Positions 26,350-36,099 are shown, counted from the first letter of the stretch. The stretch: 64,000 nt of DNA from Caulobacter sp. Root655 (GCF_001427665.1 NZ_LMHC01000012.1:125223-189222); one strand, 5' to 3'. The notes: generated from the sequence alone by a model not told the origin. Numbers and translations are program-made.

Positions 26350-27282
26350 ATGAACCAGACCCAGATCGCCCACCTTCAAAGCCGCGCCGTGATCGCCGTC
26401 GGCGGTCCCGACTGGAAGAGCTTCCTGAACGGCCTGCTGACCCAGGAGGTCGAGACGCTGGAACCCGGCGAGCTGCGGTTCTCCGGACTGCTGACCCCGC
26501 AGGGCCGCCTGCTCCACGACCTGTTCGTGGCGGGAACGCCGGATGGCGCGCTGCTGGACGTCGCCGCCGAGCATCGCGACGCCATCATGACGCGGCTGAC
26601 GATGTACAAGCTGCGGGCCAAGGTGGAGCTGGCTTCAAGCGACTTGGCGGTGTTCGCAGCGTTTCCCCTCCCCCTGGAGGGGGGAGGGGTCAGGGGTGGG
26701 GGTGGGGGTGGCGCCGTTGGCGGGCTTGAACTCGGCGTCGCCACATCCGAAACCTCTTCCACCCCCATCCCCAGCCCTTCCCCCCTCCAGGGGAAAGGGG
26801 GCACACCGTGGATGAGCGATCCTCGCCTGCCCGACCTGGGCTGGCGCGCCTATGGCGGCGACCTGGCCGCCACCGCCTCGGAAGACGCCTACGACGCCCA
26901 CCGCCTGGCCCTGGGCGTCCCCGGCCCCGCCGACTGGGGAACCGACAAGACCTATCCGATCGAGGCCGATTTCGACCTGCTGAACGGCGTCGACTTCAAG
27001 AAGGGCTGCTTCGTCGGCCAGGAGACCACCAGCCGCATGAAGCGGCGTGGCACGATCAAGAACCGCATGCTGCCGATCGCCTTCGACGGCCCGCCCCCGG
27101 CCTTCGGCGCCGAGGTGCTGGCCGGGACGTTGCGGGCCGGCGAGGTGCTGTCGGGCCGCGACGGCCGGGCCATGGCGCTGCTGCGCCTGGACCGCATCGA
27201 GGGCGCGGACCTGACGGCCGATGGGCGGGCGGTGACGGTGGATTGGCCGGACTGGGTTCCGGCGCCGACGCCGGCTTCCTAG
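26350..27282 (+). CDS. ygfZ: YgfZ-type folate-binding Fe-S cluster protein with in-frame insert
   Basis: 310 aa. GcvT-like folate-binding protein that helps maintain some [4Fe-4S] proteins. The hallmark KGCFVGQET lies at about 218-226, with RLLHDLFV near 53 and a final beta domain. Residues about 105-152 are a low-complexity Gly/Pro/Ser insert encoded by a palindromic repeat (see separate entry). Without it the protein would be about 262 aa. The reading frame is open throughout, so it is probably functional. It is divergent from the GT9 gene (110 bp). Confidence 0.88.
   Translation: MNQTQIAHLQSRAVIAVGGPDWKSFLNGLLTQEVETLEPGELRFSGLLTPQGRLLHDLFVAGTPDGALLDVAAEHRDAIMTRLTMYKLRAKVELASSDLAVFAAFPLPLEGGGVRGGGGGGAVGGLELGVATSETSSTPIPSPSPLQGKGGTPWMSDPRLPDLGWRAYGGDLAATASEDAYDAHRLALGVPGPADWGTDKTYPIEADFDLLNGVDFKKGCFVGQETTSRMKRRGTIKNRMLPIAFDGPPPAFGAEVLAGTLRAGEVLSGRDGRAMALLRLDRIEGADLTADGRAVTVDWPDWVPAPTPAS
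26662..26803. repeat. Palindromic repeat inserted in frame in ygfZ
   Basis: Perfect arms CCCCTGGAGGGGGGA (26671-26685) and its inverse (26779-26793), with outer TTTCCCC / GGGAAAG pairing and an internal GGGGTGGGGGTGGGGGTGG / CCACCCCCATCCCCAG pair. Composition and structure match the intergenic CTCCCCC repeats elsewhere in the window, yet it is wholly inside the ygfZ reading frame. Confidence 0.88.
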
Positions 27283-27426
27283 GGTTTCAACCACGGAGCG
27301 CGAAAACCTCGTCCTTCGACAAGCTCAGGATGAGGTCGAATTCAAGCTCAACCACTTGGATCGCGCAAGCTGATCGGCGCAAGAATGTTCTTGAAAAGTT
27401 CCAAACAACCGGGCCAAGCTCCGCCC

Positions 27427-28014
27427 ATGACCGAGATCCAACGCTGCACCTGGCGCGGCATGAACGGCGACCCGTTCTACGAGGCCTATCACGACACCGA
27501 ATGGGGCGTGCCGGAGTACGACTCCCGGGCCCTGTGGGAAAAGCTGGTGCTGGACGGTTTCCAGGCCGGGCTGTCGTGGATCACCATCCTGCGCAAACGC
27601 GAGGCCTTCCGCGCCGCCTTCGCCAATTTCGACCCCGACAAGGTGGCCCGGTTCGGCGAGGCCGACCGCGCCCGGCTGATGGCCGACGCCGGCATCATCC
27701 GTTCGAACGGCAAGATCGACGCGGCGATCTCCGGGGCGAAAATCTACTGCGACATGCGTGATCGCGGCGAGGACCTCGGGGCCCTGCTGTGGGGCATGGT
27801 CGGCGGCGCGCCGATCCAGAGCCAGTGGACCGCCGCCACCGGCGTCCCGGCCCAGACGCCCCTGGCCGTCGACATGGCCAAGATGCTGAAGGCCAAGGGC
27901 TACAAGTACTGCGGCCCGGTGATCGTCTACGCCTTCATGCAGGCCACGGGGCTGGTGAATGATCACTTCACGACGTGCTTCCGGCATGAGGAATGCCGGG
28001 CAATGGCTCGGTAG
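27427..28014 (+). CDS. tag: DNA-3-methyladenine glycosylase I
   Basis: 195 aa. Starts MTEIQRCTWRG and contains YHDTEWGVP and LVLDGFQAGLSWITILRKRE, the conserved Tag core. Zinc ligands appear as Cys7, His in YHDTEW and the C-terminal VNDHFTTC. It excises alkylated adenine (3-meA) for base excision repair. An upstream in-frame ATG at 27385 would add 14 residues not typical of the family. Confidence 0.92.
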   Translation: MTEIQRCTWRGMNGDPFYEAYHDTEWGVPEYDSRALWEKLVLDGFQAGLSWITILRKREAFRAAFANFDPDKVARFGEADRARLMADAGIIRSNGKIDAAISGAKIYCDMRDRGEDLGALLWGMVGGAPIQSQWTAATGVPAQTPLAVDMAKMLKAKGYKYCGPVIVYAFMQATGLVNDHFTTCFRHEECRAMAR

Positions 28015-28084
28015 GGGTATTTCGGCATAGGTATGGTCAGCGATTGCGGGCAGCTCAGGTCTCCGCCTATCGGTGTCATCGAGT

Positions 28085-29275
28085 TCAATCCTTGAAGGTG
28101 CTGAGCTGCTGCCAGACCGCTTCATCAGCAATCTTCTCCACCAAGAAATCCACCCAAATTTTAGAGTAAGTATACGCCTTGTAAGGAACGTGGTAGACGC
28201 AGTACTTAATATCCGTCGCCGATGGATTACCCGCGTCACCTTTTGGCCGAACTTTAAACATTTTCCAAGCACGCTGATGCTTGTCTAGGGTAAATTTGCG
28301 CCCCGATTTCTCCGAAATGAGCTTCGACACCTCAGATGGTTTCAGTGGATAAATCTCGTCGAGCGGCTTGTATTTAATCAGGACGTTCTGAATTTCCTTT
28401 CCTTCAGCGGAATCCGGCTGAACAAACTGAAAATGAGCCTTCGCCTTAGATGCATTGGTGAGGGTGTAAATGACTTTGAACTGGTACTCGAGATCGTCTG
28501 CTTCTCCGTCCTTGAGTTTCGCGGCAAGGCTCGCATCTAACGCCGCGATATGCTCGGGAAGATCGAACCCCTGGAGAGTAGAAATCTCTTCCGTGGTTAG
28601 CTTGGCAAATTGGAGGGAGAACCCCAGATCGTGGCCAAGTGTGAGCTTTACCCCGAAGAGTTCAGTTATAACCTTCTCAAAATTCAGACATGTTGACTGG
28701 AATAACGGAAGCCACTTACTATCAAATGATCCAATCGTTCTATGCTCAACTACGTCCCGAATTTCCTTCAAAGCGACCAAATTTTGCTTACAGCCTTTCG
28801 ACAGAGGGACGTCTTCTCGCGCAATCATTTGCGACAGAAGAAGACTAAACCCGTCCTTGATGATCGGCACGCCCTTTGAGACGTAGTATTGATGCAGGAG
28901 ATAGGTCCACGCGACGTTTGCTAACATTGAAAACACCCCGGCTTTGAAGGCAATGCGTGGCGTGTTGAACAACTCGACGGCCAAAATCATGGCCTCGCGC
29001 GCGCGGACTAGCCGCTCGTCATCGAATGGGCAAAGACCGGTTACATGGTCGAAGAGCAGCTTTTTCCGCCTGAACGCCTCCACCTGCTGCTTGGACGCAG
29101 GGACAATCGTATTGTCGCCTTTGATCGTGGAGATGCGTCCAAAGTTAATCGAAGCGGACCGCCCTGTGTTGATCAGAACCTGGACATCTTGGTTTCGCCA
29201 GCCCTCCACGAGTAGGGCTTTAATGACGGACTTCTCGATCGACGTGAGAGTCGTTTTTGAGGGCTTCCTCGCCAT
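28085..29275 (-). CDS. DUF3644-like protein with HEPN-type motif, AT-rich
   Basis: 396 aa. An N-terminal helix-turn-helix-like segment (about 11-50: LLVEGWRNQDVQVLINTGRS) precedes a DUF3644-type domain (about 90-215: VAWTYLLHQYY). EIRDVVEH (171-178) gives R173-x4-H178, the HEPN RNase signature. The C-terminal part (about 310-392, YHVPYKAYTYSKIWVDFLVE) resembles the tail of other DUF3644 proteins as I recall them. The gene is visibly AT-richer than its neighbours and uses codons rare in them. It stands alone between tag and rnhB. No cognate partner or strong SD is visible. A role in phage or nucleic-acid defence is inference. Confidence 0.6.
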   Translation of the reverse strand: MARKPSKTTLTSIEKSVIKALLVEGWRNQDVQVLINTGRSASINFGRISTIKGDNTIVPASKQQVEAFRRKKLLFDHVTGLCPFDDERLVRAREAMILAVELFNTPRIAFKAGVFSMLANVAWTYLLHQYYVSKGVPIIKDGFSLLLSQMIAREDVPLSKGCKQNLVALKEIRDVVEHRTIGSFDSKWLPLFQSTCLNFEKVITELFGVKLTLGHDLGFSLQFAKLTTEEISTLQGFDLPEHIAALDASLAAKLKDGEADDLEYQFKVIYTLTNASKAKAHFQFVQPDSAEGKEIQNVLIKYKPLDEIYPLKPSEVSKLISEKSGRKFTLDKHQRAWKMFKVRPKGDAGNPSATDIKYCVYHVPYKAYTYSKIWVDFLVEKIADEAVWQQLSTFKD

Positions 29276-29480
29276 GCACTGTAAATAACACGCATATAGT
29301 GCTGACAGTAAGGGCCGTGTCGGGGAGTTCGACTATCCGAACTTTTATTGTGGCCGGCGCTCACGTGCGCGACGACCAGCGGAACGCCGAATCCAGAGTG
29401 CAAAGCTTGGGATGATGCCCACAGGGAATTGATCAGGCTTCAGGATTCCCACCCTTTGCGAAACGCCCTAAACCGCCCTC

Positions 29481-30152
29481 ATGACCAAGTCCTTCGCCAA
29501 AGCCCCCACCGGCCCCGACATGATGCTGGAAGCCGCCTGCGGCCCGGGCCATGTTTGCGGCGTGGACGAGGCCGGCCGGGGTCCGTGGGCCGGGCCGGTC
29601 AGCGCCGGGGCGGTGATCCTCGATCCGGCTCGGATCCCCAAGGGGCTCAACGACTCCAAGAAGCTGACCGCCAAGGCCCGCGCGGCCCTGGAGATCGAGA
29701 TCAAGGCCACCGCCGTCGCCTGGTGCGTCGGCCTGGCCAGCATCGAGGAGATCGAGGAACTCAACGTCCTGCACGCCGCCGGCCTGGCGATGCGGCGGGC
29801 GGTGGAGGGGCTGGCGGTCGCGCCGGCCTTCGCCCTGGTGGATGGAAACTACGCCTTCAAGCTGCCCTGCGCGGTCAAGACGGTGATCAAGGGCGACAGC
29901 CTGTCGTGCTCGATCGCCGCCGCCTCGATCCTGGCCAAGGAAGCCCGCGACCGGATCATGGTCGAGATGGACGCGGTCTATCCCGGCTACGGCTTCGCCG
30001 GCCACAAGGGCTACCACGCCGCCGTCCACGTCGAAGGCCTGCGCCGCCTGGGCCCCTCGCCGATCCATCGGATGGGCTGGGCGCCGGTCAAGCTGGCGCT
30101 GGCGGGGGAGCTGGGGGCGAACATGGCGTTCGACGACGAGGTCGAGGCCTAG
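29481..30152 (+). CDS. rnhB: Ribonuclease HII
   Basis: 223 aa. Catalytic [16 protein letters not shown] (D29, E30), [28 protein letters not shown] with HKGY near 175 are all present. It removes RNA from RNA-DNA hybrids, including single ribonucleotides. A short N-terminal extension precedes the core; the start could also be MMLEAACG about 13 residues later. It precedes the ccrM region. Confidence 0.93.
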   Translation: MTKSFAKAPTGPDMMLEAACGPGHVCGVDEAGRGPWAGPVSAGAVILDPARIPKGLNDSKKLTAKARAALEIEIKATAVAWCVGLASIEEIEELNVLHAAGLAMRRAVEGLAVAPAFALVDGNYAFKLPCAVKTVIKGDSLSCSIAAASILAKEARDRIMVEMDAVYPGYGFAGHKGYHAAVHVEGLRRLGPSPIHRMGWAPVKLALAGELGANMAFDDEVEA

Positions 30153-30153
30153 G

Positions 30154-30209
30154 GCTCTGGGTCCCGGCTCTTCGGCCCTCTACGCGGTCCTACGGCCGGG
30201 ATGACAACG
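30154..30209. repeat. REP-like repeat, half element, 'CCGGGATGAC' family
   Basis: GGGTCCCGGCTCTTCGGCC followed by ACGGCCGGGATGACAAC, just after rnhB. It is a shortened member of the TCATCCCGG family and may terminate rnhB transcription. Confidence 0.7.
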
Positions 30210-30259
30210 GTGGGGTGGGTTCCAATCGTGTCCGCTCCCAACCGCCATCGCCCGCGTCA

Positions 30260-30838
30260 TTATGCCGAGGAAAACGAACGTCCGAGAGCGGCGGGCAGCT
30301 TCCGAACCGGCCGATAGCTCAGCCCATAGTCCAGCCGCACCATCCCCCGCTCCAGCGCCTCGACGCGGTTGAGCGCCAAGCCCTTCAGCCCGCTCACCGG
30401 CGGCGGAAACAGCCGCGTCCCCTCGCCCAGCAGCAGCGGCGCGACCAGCAGTTCCAGCCGGTCCAGCGCCCCGGCCGCGATCATCGCCGCCAGCAGCGTC
30501 GCGCCGCCCACCACCCAGACGTCGCCGTCGTCCAGGTCGCGCAGGCAGCCGATCAGCGCCGGCAGGCCGGCGGTCCAGAACCGCGTCCCGGAATGGAAGC
30601 TGGCGCCGCGTCCGGAGGTCACTACCAGGCCGCGCTTGCCGGCATAGGGCCAGCCCATGCCGAAGCTGGGGATCTGGTCGTGGGTGCGCCGGCCCATCAC
30701 CACCGTGCCGACCTGGTCGATGAAGTGGCGGTAGCCGCCGTCGACCGCCGCATAGGGCGCCAGCCAGTCCATCCCGCCCCCGACGTCGGCCACGTAGCCG
30801 TCCAGGCTGGCGGCGATATAGCCTCGGATGACGGCCAT
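30260..30838 (-). CDS. Dihydrofolate-reductase-like (RibD C-terminal) protein
   Basis: 192 aa. MAVIRGYIAASLDGYVA, VVMGRRTHDQI, GGATLLAAMIAAGALDRLEL and VAPLLLGEGTRLFPP are typical of the DHFR/RibD-C fold that binds NADPH. The start is chosen at the MAVIRGYIA signature; the upstream in-frame extension overlaps the ccrM promoter. Its substrate is unknown. It is divergent from ccrM. Confidence 0.85.
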   Translation of the reverse strand: MAVIRGYIAASLDGYVADVGGGMDWLAPYAAVDGGYRHFIDQVGTVVMGRRTHDQIPSFGMGWPYAGKRGLVVTSGRGASFHSGTRFWTAGLPALIGCLRDLDDGDVWVVGGATLLAAMIAAGALDRLELLVAPLLLGEGTRLFPPPVSGLKGLALNRVEALERGMVRLDYGLSYRPVRKLPAALGRSFSSA

Positions 30839-30920
30839 GGCGCCCTCGCGTTCCTGCCCCGAAACCATTTCAGAACAATACGAGAACATCAAGGCCGAAC
30901 CCGCTCCGCCGGCGATTTCT

Positions 30921-31016
30921 GAGTCCAATCGGACTCATTCCACAGGTTTCGGGCGAGGTTAACAGCCGGGTAACCATGCCCGTTCACCCCCCCGTAACCA
31001 TCAAGACTCATGATTC
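30921..31016 (+). promoter_or_regulatory. ccrM control region: four GANTC sites and CtrA-like box
   Basis: GANTC sites lie at 30921-30925, 30932-30936, 31005-31009 and 31012-31016. A TTAA-N7-GTAA box (30959-30973) continues into ACCAT, close to the CtrA consensus TTAA-N7-TTAA. In Caulobacter crescentus, ccrM transcription is activated by CtrA in late predivisional cells and affected by GANTC methylation of its own leader, so the layout is expected; activity here is inferred. Confidence 0.75.
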
Positions 31017-31032
31017 CGCTCAGTGTTTTTGA

Positions 31033-32121
<1,089 letters not shown>

Positions 32122-32142
32122 AGGTCTCATTTTCCGGCCAGG

Positions 32143-32166
32143 GTCTTGCGTGAGCGCGCGCAAGAC
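32143..32166. terminator. Hairpin after ccrM
   Basis: GTCTTGCG (32143-32150), 8-nt loop, CGCAAGAC (32159-32166). Perfect 8-bp stem 22 bp after the ccrM stop, but no T-run follows, so termination would be Rho-dependent or the hairpin may stabilise the 3' end. Confidence 0.4.
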
Positions 32167-32181
32167 GGCAATGTTCACCTT

Positions 32182-32367
32182 ATGATCCGCATCGGAAAAA
32201 TCCTGGCCGACAGGGCCGTCGTCAGTCCCGTCGCTCTCCATGACGTGGGGAACGGCGGCGTCTTGCAGGCGATCCGACGTCCGGACGGCAGCAAGGTGGT
32301 CGCCCTGAGCCGCGACGCGCACGAGCGAGCCCTGTCCCGGGCCAAGTCCGTGCTGGCAAGAAAATAG
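32182..32367 (+). CDS. Small hypothetical protein (61 aa)
   Basis: MIRIGKILADRAVVSPVALH then DVGNGGVLQAIRRPDGSKVV and a C-terminal charged helix (ALSRDAHERALSRAKSVLAR). No SD is obvious. It lies 10 bp upstream of the next small gene, so the two could form a pair. I do not recognise a family. Confidence 0.45.
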   Translation: MIRIGKILADRAVVSPVALHDVGNGGVLQAIRRPDGSKVVALSRDAHERALSRAKSVLARK

Positions 32368-32377
32368 GCCCGGCCAG

Positions 32378-32812
32378 GTGACGGCCGCCGACCACAATCT
32401 GGTCTTCGACCAACTGGTTTGCGCCTCCGACGACATCGAAGGGTTCATCGCCTACGGCCTCTACAAGCAGGCCAAGCGCGAATGGCTTCTGGGCCACAAA
32501 ACCAGGGAGGGGCGCGCGCCGACCACGACCGAGCTGCGGAGCTTTTCCCGCCAGTGGACGCCGACCACGCTGAAGGCCTTTCGCGCGACCGCCGACAGCG
32601 CCCTATCCGCCTACGCCCAGAGCATCCTGGAAGACCAGACGCCATCCATCCAGCGCGACGCCCTGGCGCGCGGCAGGCCGTTGTGGAAGGACGTGATGAT
32701 CGGCGTGGTGTCGGCGCTGACCTACTCCGTCATCCTGGTGATCGCGGCCTTCCTGCTGAAGATCTTCGGCAACGACTTCTTGGACGCGCTGGCTGCGTTC
32801 GCACGACGTTAG
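32378..32812 (+). CDS. Hypothetical protein with C-terminal membrane helix
   Basis: 144 aa from a GTG. A soluble helical N-terminal part (about 1-100) is followed by one strong hydrophobic segment (about 103-130: GVVSALTYSVILVIAAFLL). Its stop overlaps the convergent mutY stop by 4 nt. Family not recognised. The spacing with the 61-aa gene (10 nt) suggests an operon. Confidence 0.6.
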   Translation: MTAADHNLVFDQLVCASDDIEGFIAYGLYKQAKREWLLGHKTREGRAPTTTELRSFSRQWTPTTLKAFRATADSALSAYAQSILEDQTPSIQRDALARGRPLWKDVMIGVVSALTYSVILVIAAFLLKIFGNDFLDALAAFARR

Positions 32813-33873
32813 ACCAGCCGATCCCGCCCCGCCCGCGCCGCCTTCAGGAACACGCTCGGCAGGGCCGCCAGCCCTTGCGGGTCGGTCCAGACGAAATCGC
32901 CTTCGCCGTTGCTGTCGGCCCGCAGCACCCGCAGGGTCAGCGAGAAGTGGGTGAAGACGTGCTCCACCGTCCCGAAGTCGCGCCAGGCGCCCGGGGCCGG
33001 CGCGGCCACGGCGGCCTCGGCGTCGCTCCACCGCGTCGCGCGCCAGTCGCTGGTCGGCAGGCCCAGCATGCCGCCCAGCAGGCCCTTGGGCGGCCGGCGG
33101 ACCAGGGCGGTCTCGTCACCCCGGATCAGCACATAGGCGACACCGTGGCGGTGCGGGCGGTCGGCCTTCTTCGTCTTGCGCGGATAGGTCTCCGGCGCGC
33201 CGGTCTTCAGTCCTTCGCACCAGGTCGAAACCGGGCAGCGGTCGCACAGCGGGGCCTTGGGCCGGCAGGCCGTGGCGCCCAGGTCCATCAGCGCCTGGGC
33301 CCAGTCGCCGGGGCGCCCGTGGCCCTTGGCGCCGGTGACCAGCTGGCCGGCCAGGCGCTTGAGCTCCGGCTTGGCGTCCGGCACGGGGGCCTCGACCGCG
33401 AACAGCCGGGCCATCACCCGCTCGACATTGCCGTCGACCACATTGGCCGCCCGGTCGAAGGCGATGGCCGCCACGGCGGCGGCGGTGTAGGCGCCGACGC
33501 CCGGCAGGGCGCGCAGGCCCTCTTCCGTATCGGGGAACGTCCCGCCGTGGTCGCGGGCCACGGCCCGGGCGCAGGCCAGCAGGTTGCGGGCCCGGGCGTA
33601 GTAACCGAGGCCGGCCCAGGCGGCCATCAGCTCGCCGTCCTCCACCGCCGCCAGGCTCGAGACGGTCGGCCAGCGCTGGGTGAAGCTCAGGAAATAGGGC
33701 GTGGCGTGCGGCACGGTGGTCTGCTGCAGCATCACCTCCGACAGCCAAACCCTGTAGGGGTCGGACCGCTGTCCGGCCTTGCCGGCCGCCGGTCCGGTGC
33801 GCCAAGGCAGGTCCCGCGCCTGGGCGTCGTACCAGGCCAGCAGGGCGGCGCGGAGGGCGGGGATGTCGAGCAT
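32809..33873 (-). CDS. mutY: A/G-specific adenine glycosylase
   Basis: 354 aa. Start MLDIPALRAALLAWY; LSEVMLQQTTV, the HhH-GPD region LPGVGAYTAAAVAAIAF and VVDGNVERV are present. The Fe-S cluster Cys pattern C-x6-C-x2-C-x5-C (CRPKAPLCDRCPVSTWC) is complete. A C-terminal Nudix-like domain (about 230-350) reads 8-oxoG. It removes A opposite 8-oxoguanine. The longer in-frame start at 33945 is unlikely, because its extension lies against the adjacent repeat. Confidence 0.95.
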   Translation of the reverse strand: MLDIPALRAALLAWYDAQARDLPWRTGPAAGKAGQRSDPYRVWLSEVMLQQTTVPHATPYFLSFTQRWPTVSSLAAVEDGELMAAWAGLGYYARARNLLACARAVARDHGGTFPDTEEGLRALPGVGAYTAAAVAAIAFDRAANVVDGNVERVMARLFAVEAPVPDAKPELKRLAGQLVTGAKGHGRPGDWAQALMDLGATACRPKAPLCDRCPVSTWCEGLKTGAPETYPRKTKKADRPHRHGVAYVLIRGDETALVRRPPKGLLGGMLGLPTSDWRATRWSDAEAAVAAPAPGAWRDFGTVEHVFTHFSLTLRVLRADSNGEGDFVWTDPQGLAALPSVFLKAARAGRDRLV

Positions 33874-33938
33874 GATGCTCGTATGGCAAATCCCGGTGAT
33901 CAGGGGGAGCCCCTCAGGGTGTCGATCCGCTCTTTCAG

Positions 33939-34050
33939 TTGTCATCCCGGAAAGCGCGCAGCGCTTGTCCGGGACCCAGGGGCGGCTGCACCGCGCAGGC
34001 CCAGTCCCCTGGGTCCCGGACAGCCTCTGCGAGGCTTCCGGGATGACAAC
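33939..34050. repeat. REP-like inverted repeat, 'TCATCCCGG' family
   Basis: GTTGTCATCCCGGAAAGCGC on the left and GGCTTCCGGGATGACAAC on the right, with inner GGGACCCAGGGG / CCCCTGGGTCCCGG. It lies between divergent mutY and the DciA-like gene and may contain or displace their promoters. Confidence 0.9.
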
Positions 34051-34117
34051 GATTTTGGAATGCGATTGGATCAGGCCGTCGCTCCCTTCCTCACCGCACC
34101 TCTGCTACCCTCGCCCC

Positions 34118-34660
34118 ATGCGCCGTCCCCTGCCCACCGCGGAAGAAGCCCTCGCGATCCTCAAGCGCCGCCGCACGCGGCCGCAGTTCCGCAGCCCCCC
34201 GCCGGCCGGCAAGGCGCTGGCCCCGCTGATCAAGCAGCTGGACGCCAAGTTCGGCCAGGGCCCGGCCCTGTTGCAGACCCGCTGGCGGGAAATCGTCGGC
34301 GAGACCTTGGCGCGCCGGACGGAGCCGGTCCGGGTCATCAAGAGCCGCACGCCCGGCGAAGGCGGCACCCTGGAGCTGCGGGTCGACGGCCCGGTGGCCT
34401 CGCTGATCCAGCACCAGGCCCCGCAGATCACCGCCCGCCTCGACCTGCTGCTCGGCAAGGGCGCGGTGACCCGGCTGCGCATCGTCCAGGGTCCGGTCAA
34501 GGTCCAGGCCGCGCCCGTCGCCCCGCGCGCCCGCCGCAAGCCGCCGCTGGACGCCGCCCAGGAACGCGAACTGGCCGACAGCCTGGGCGCCCAGCCCGAG
34601 GGCGGACTGAAGGAAGCCCTGCTGAAGCTGGGACGCGGCGTGCTGCGCGACCCGCGCTAG
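34118..34660 (+). CDS. DciA/DUF721-like protein
   Basis: 180 aa. WREIVGETLARRTEPVRVIK and a following beta segment match the DUF721 core; members include DciA, which helps load the replicative helicase. The C-terminal third is basic (RARRKPPLDAAQERE). Start at MRRPLPTAEE; no clear SD is seen. Helicase loading is known for the family, not shown here. Confidence 0.8.
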   Translation: MRRPLPTAEEALAILKRRRTRPQFRSPPPAGKALAPLIKQLDAKFGQGPALLQTRWREIVGETLARRTEPVRVIKSRTPGEGGTLELRVDGPVASLIQHQAPQITARLDLLLGKGAVTRLRIVQGPVKVQAAPVAPRARRKPPLDAAQERELADSLGAQPEGGLKEALLKLGRGVLRDPR

Positions 34661-34675
34661 ACGGGCGCCTCTGGA

Positions 34676-34700
34676 TTGACAACCGGGCCGTGGATAGGCT
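34676..34700 (+). promoter_or_regulatory. Possible housekeeping promoter for the DsbA-like pair
   Basis: TTGACA at 34676-34681 and GATAGGCT at 34693-34700, separated by 11 bp, resemble the short-spacer promoters of Caulobacter. The first DsbA-like start is about 85 bp downstream. Confidence 0.35.
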
Positions 34701-34785
34701 CATGCCAAGGCCTCATCCGCGCCTTTTTCGCGCGGTCAAAGAATCGCGCTTAACTTCACTGTTCACGACCTGAGGAAGATCGACC

Positions 34786-35415
34786 ATGCGTTCGCAGACC
34801 CGCCGGCTCCTGACGGCCGTCGCCCTCACCGCCTCCGTGGCCGTCGCGCTCGCGGGCTGCAACAAGGCGGAAACGTCCAGCGCCGACGACATGTCGCTGG
34901 GCAACCCCAAGGCCAAGGTCACGGTCGTGGAATACGCCTCGGCCTCGTGCAGCCACTGCGCGCGCTGGAACAACGACGTGTTCCCGGCCTTCAAGGCCAA
35001 GTACATCGACACCAACAAGGTCAACTACGTCTATCGCGAGTTCCTGACCCCGCCGGTCCAGGTGGCCGCCGCCTCGTTCCTGCTGGCCCGCTGCGCCGGC
35101 AAGGACAAGTACTTCCAGGTCGTCGATTCCGTGTACCGCTCGCAGGAAGAGATGTTCACCACCGGCGACTTCCGCGGCGTGCTGCTGCGTATCGGCCAGT
35201 CGGCCGGCATGGACGAGACCCAGTTCAACGCCTGCGTCACCGACGAGAAGAACCTCAAGGCCCTGAACGACCGGGTCGAGAAGTACGCCAAGGACGCCAA
35301 GATCACCGGCACCCCGACCTTCGTGGTCAACGGCAAGAAGGTGAACGGCGAGGACGGCGGCGAAGCTTCGATGGCCGCGCTCGACGCCGCGATCGCCGAG
35401 GCTGAAAAGAAATGA
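34786..35415 (+). CDS. DsbA-like thioredoxin-fold lipoprotein
   Basis: 209 aa. Signal peptide with lipobox LAGC (Cys about 25). Thioredoxin-fold domain: VEYASASCSHCARWNN supplies a C-x2-C active site (CSHC), TGTPTFVV the cis-Pro loop. A DSBA helical insert is present. It probably oxidises or isomerises disulfides in the periplasm. It overlaps the next paralogue by 4 nt. Confidence 0.88.
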   Translation: MRSQTRRLLTAVALTASVAVALAGCNKAETSSADDMSLGNPKAKVTVVEYASASCSHCARWNNDVFPAFKAKYIDTNKVNYVYREFLTPPVQVAAASFLLARCAGKDKYFQVVDSVYRSQEEMFTTGDFRGVLLRIGQSAGMDETQFNACVTDEKNLKALNDRVEKYAKDAKITGTPTFVVNGKKVNGEDGGEASMAALDAAIAEAEKK

Positions 35416-36083
35416 TCCTCGACCGGCGCGCGCTGATCGGAACAGGGCTCTCGGCTTCGGCCTGGGCGGCGGGCGGCATGATGCTGGCCGCCGCGCCCAC
35501 CGCCGCGCGCGCCGCGCCCCTGCCGGCGGTTCCCGGCGACATGACCCTGGGCTCGCCCAAGGCCAAGGTGCAGGTGGTGGAATACGCCTCGCTGTCCTGC
35601 ACCCACTGCGCCCACTGGAACAACGACGTCTTCCCGCAGTTGAAGGCCCGCTTCATCGACACGGGCAAGGTCCGCTACGTGTTCCGCGAGTTCCTGACCC
35701 AGCCCACCGAGTTCGCCGCCGCCGGCTACCTGCTGGCCCGGCGGGTCGGCGCGGACCGCTACTTCCAGGTCACCGACGCCGTCTTCAAGCAGCAGACGGC
35801 GATCTTCGAGAGCGAGGACCTGTGGGGCGGCCTGCTGAAGATCGGCAAGAGCTTTGGCCTGACCGAGGAACAGTTCACCGCCGCCCTGAGCGACAAGGCC
35901 GCCCTCGAGGCCCTGAACGCGCGCGTCGCCAAGGCGGCCGAGCGCGACCAGATCGAGTCCACGCCCACCTTCTTCGTCAACGGCCAGCGCCTGGTGGGCG
36001 GCCAGCCGATCGAAGCCTTCGCCGCCGCCATCGACAAGGCGGCCGCCAGCAAGCCGGCCCCTGCCAAGCCGGCCAAGGGCTGA
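35412..36083 (+). CDS. DsbA-like thioredoxin-fold oxidoreductase, Tat-type signal
   Basis: 223 aa, paralogue of the gene just upstream and overlapping it (ATGA). The N-terminus has a twin-Arg motif ([12 protein letters not shown]) and a hydrophobic region ending about ARA, so Tat export is likely. Active site CTHC in [16 protein letters not shown]; cis-Pro loop STPTFFV. An Ala/Pro/Lys-rich tail ends the protein. smc follows 17 nt later and may be cotranscribed. Confidence 0.88.
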   Translation: MILDRRALIGTGLSASAWAAGGMMLAAAPTAARAAPLPAVPGDMTLGSPKAKVQVVEYASLSCTHCAHWNNDVFPQLKARFIDTGKVRYVFREFLTQPTEFAAAGYLLARRVGADRYFQVTDAVFKQQTAIFESEDLWGGLLKIGKSFGLTEEQFTAALSDKAALEALNARVAKAAERDQIESTPTFFVNGQRLVGGQPIEAFAAAIDKAAASKPAPAKPAKG

Positions 36084-36099
36084 GGGGCGGGCGGGCGCC

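Noticed and set aside
28015..29480. Mobile element ends around the AT-rich gene
   Set aside because: I looked for direct repeats, tRNA ends or integrase at both borders and found none, so I cannot claim a defined element.
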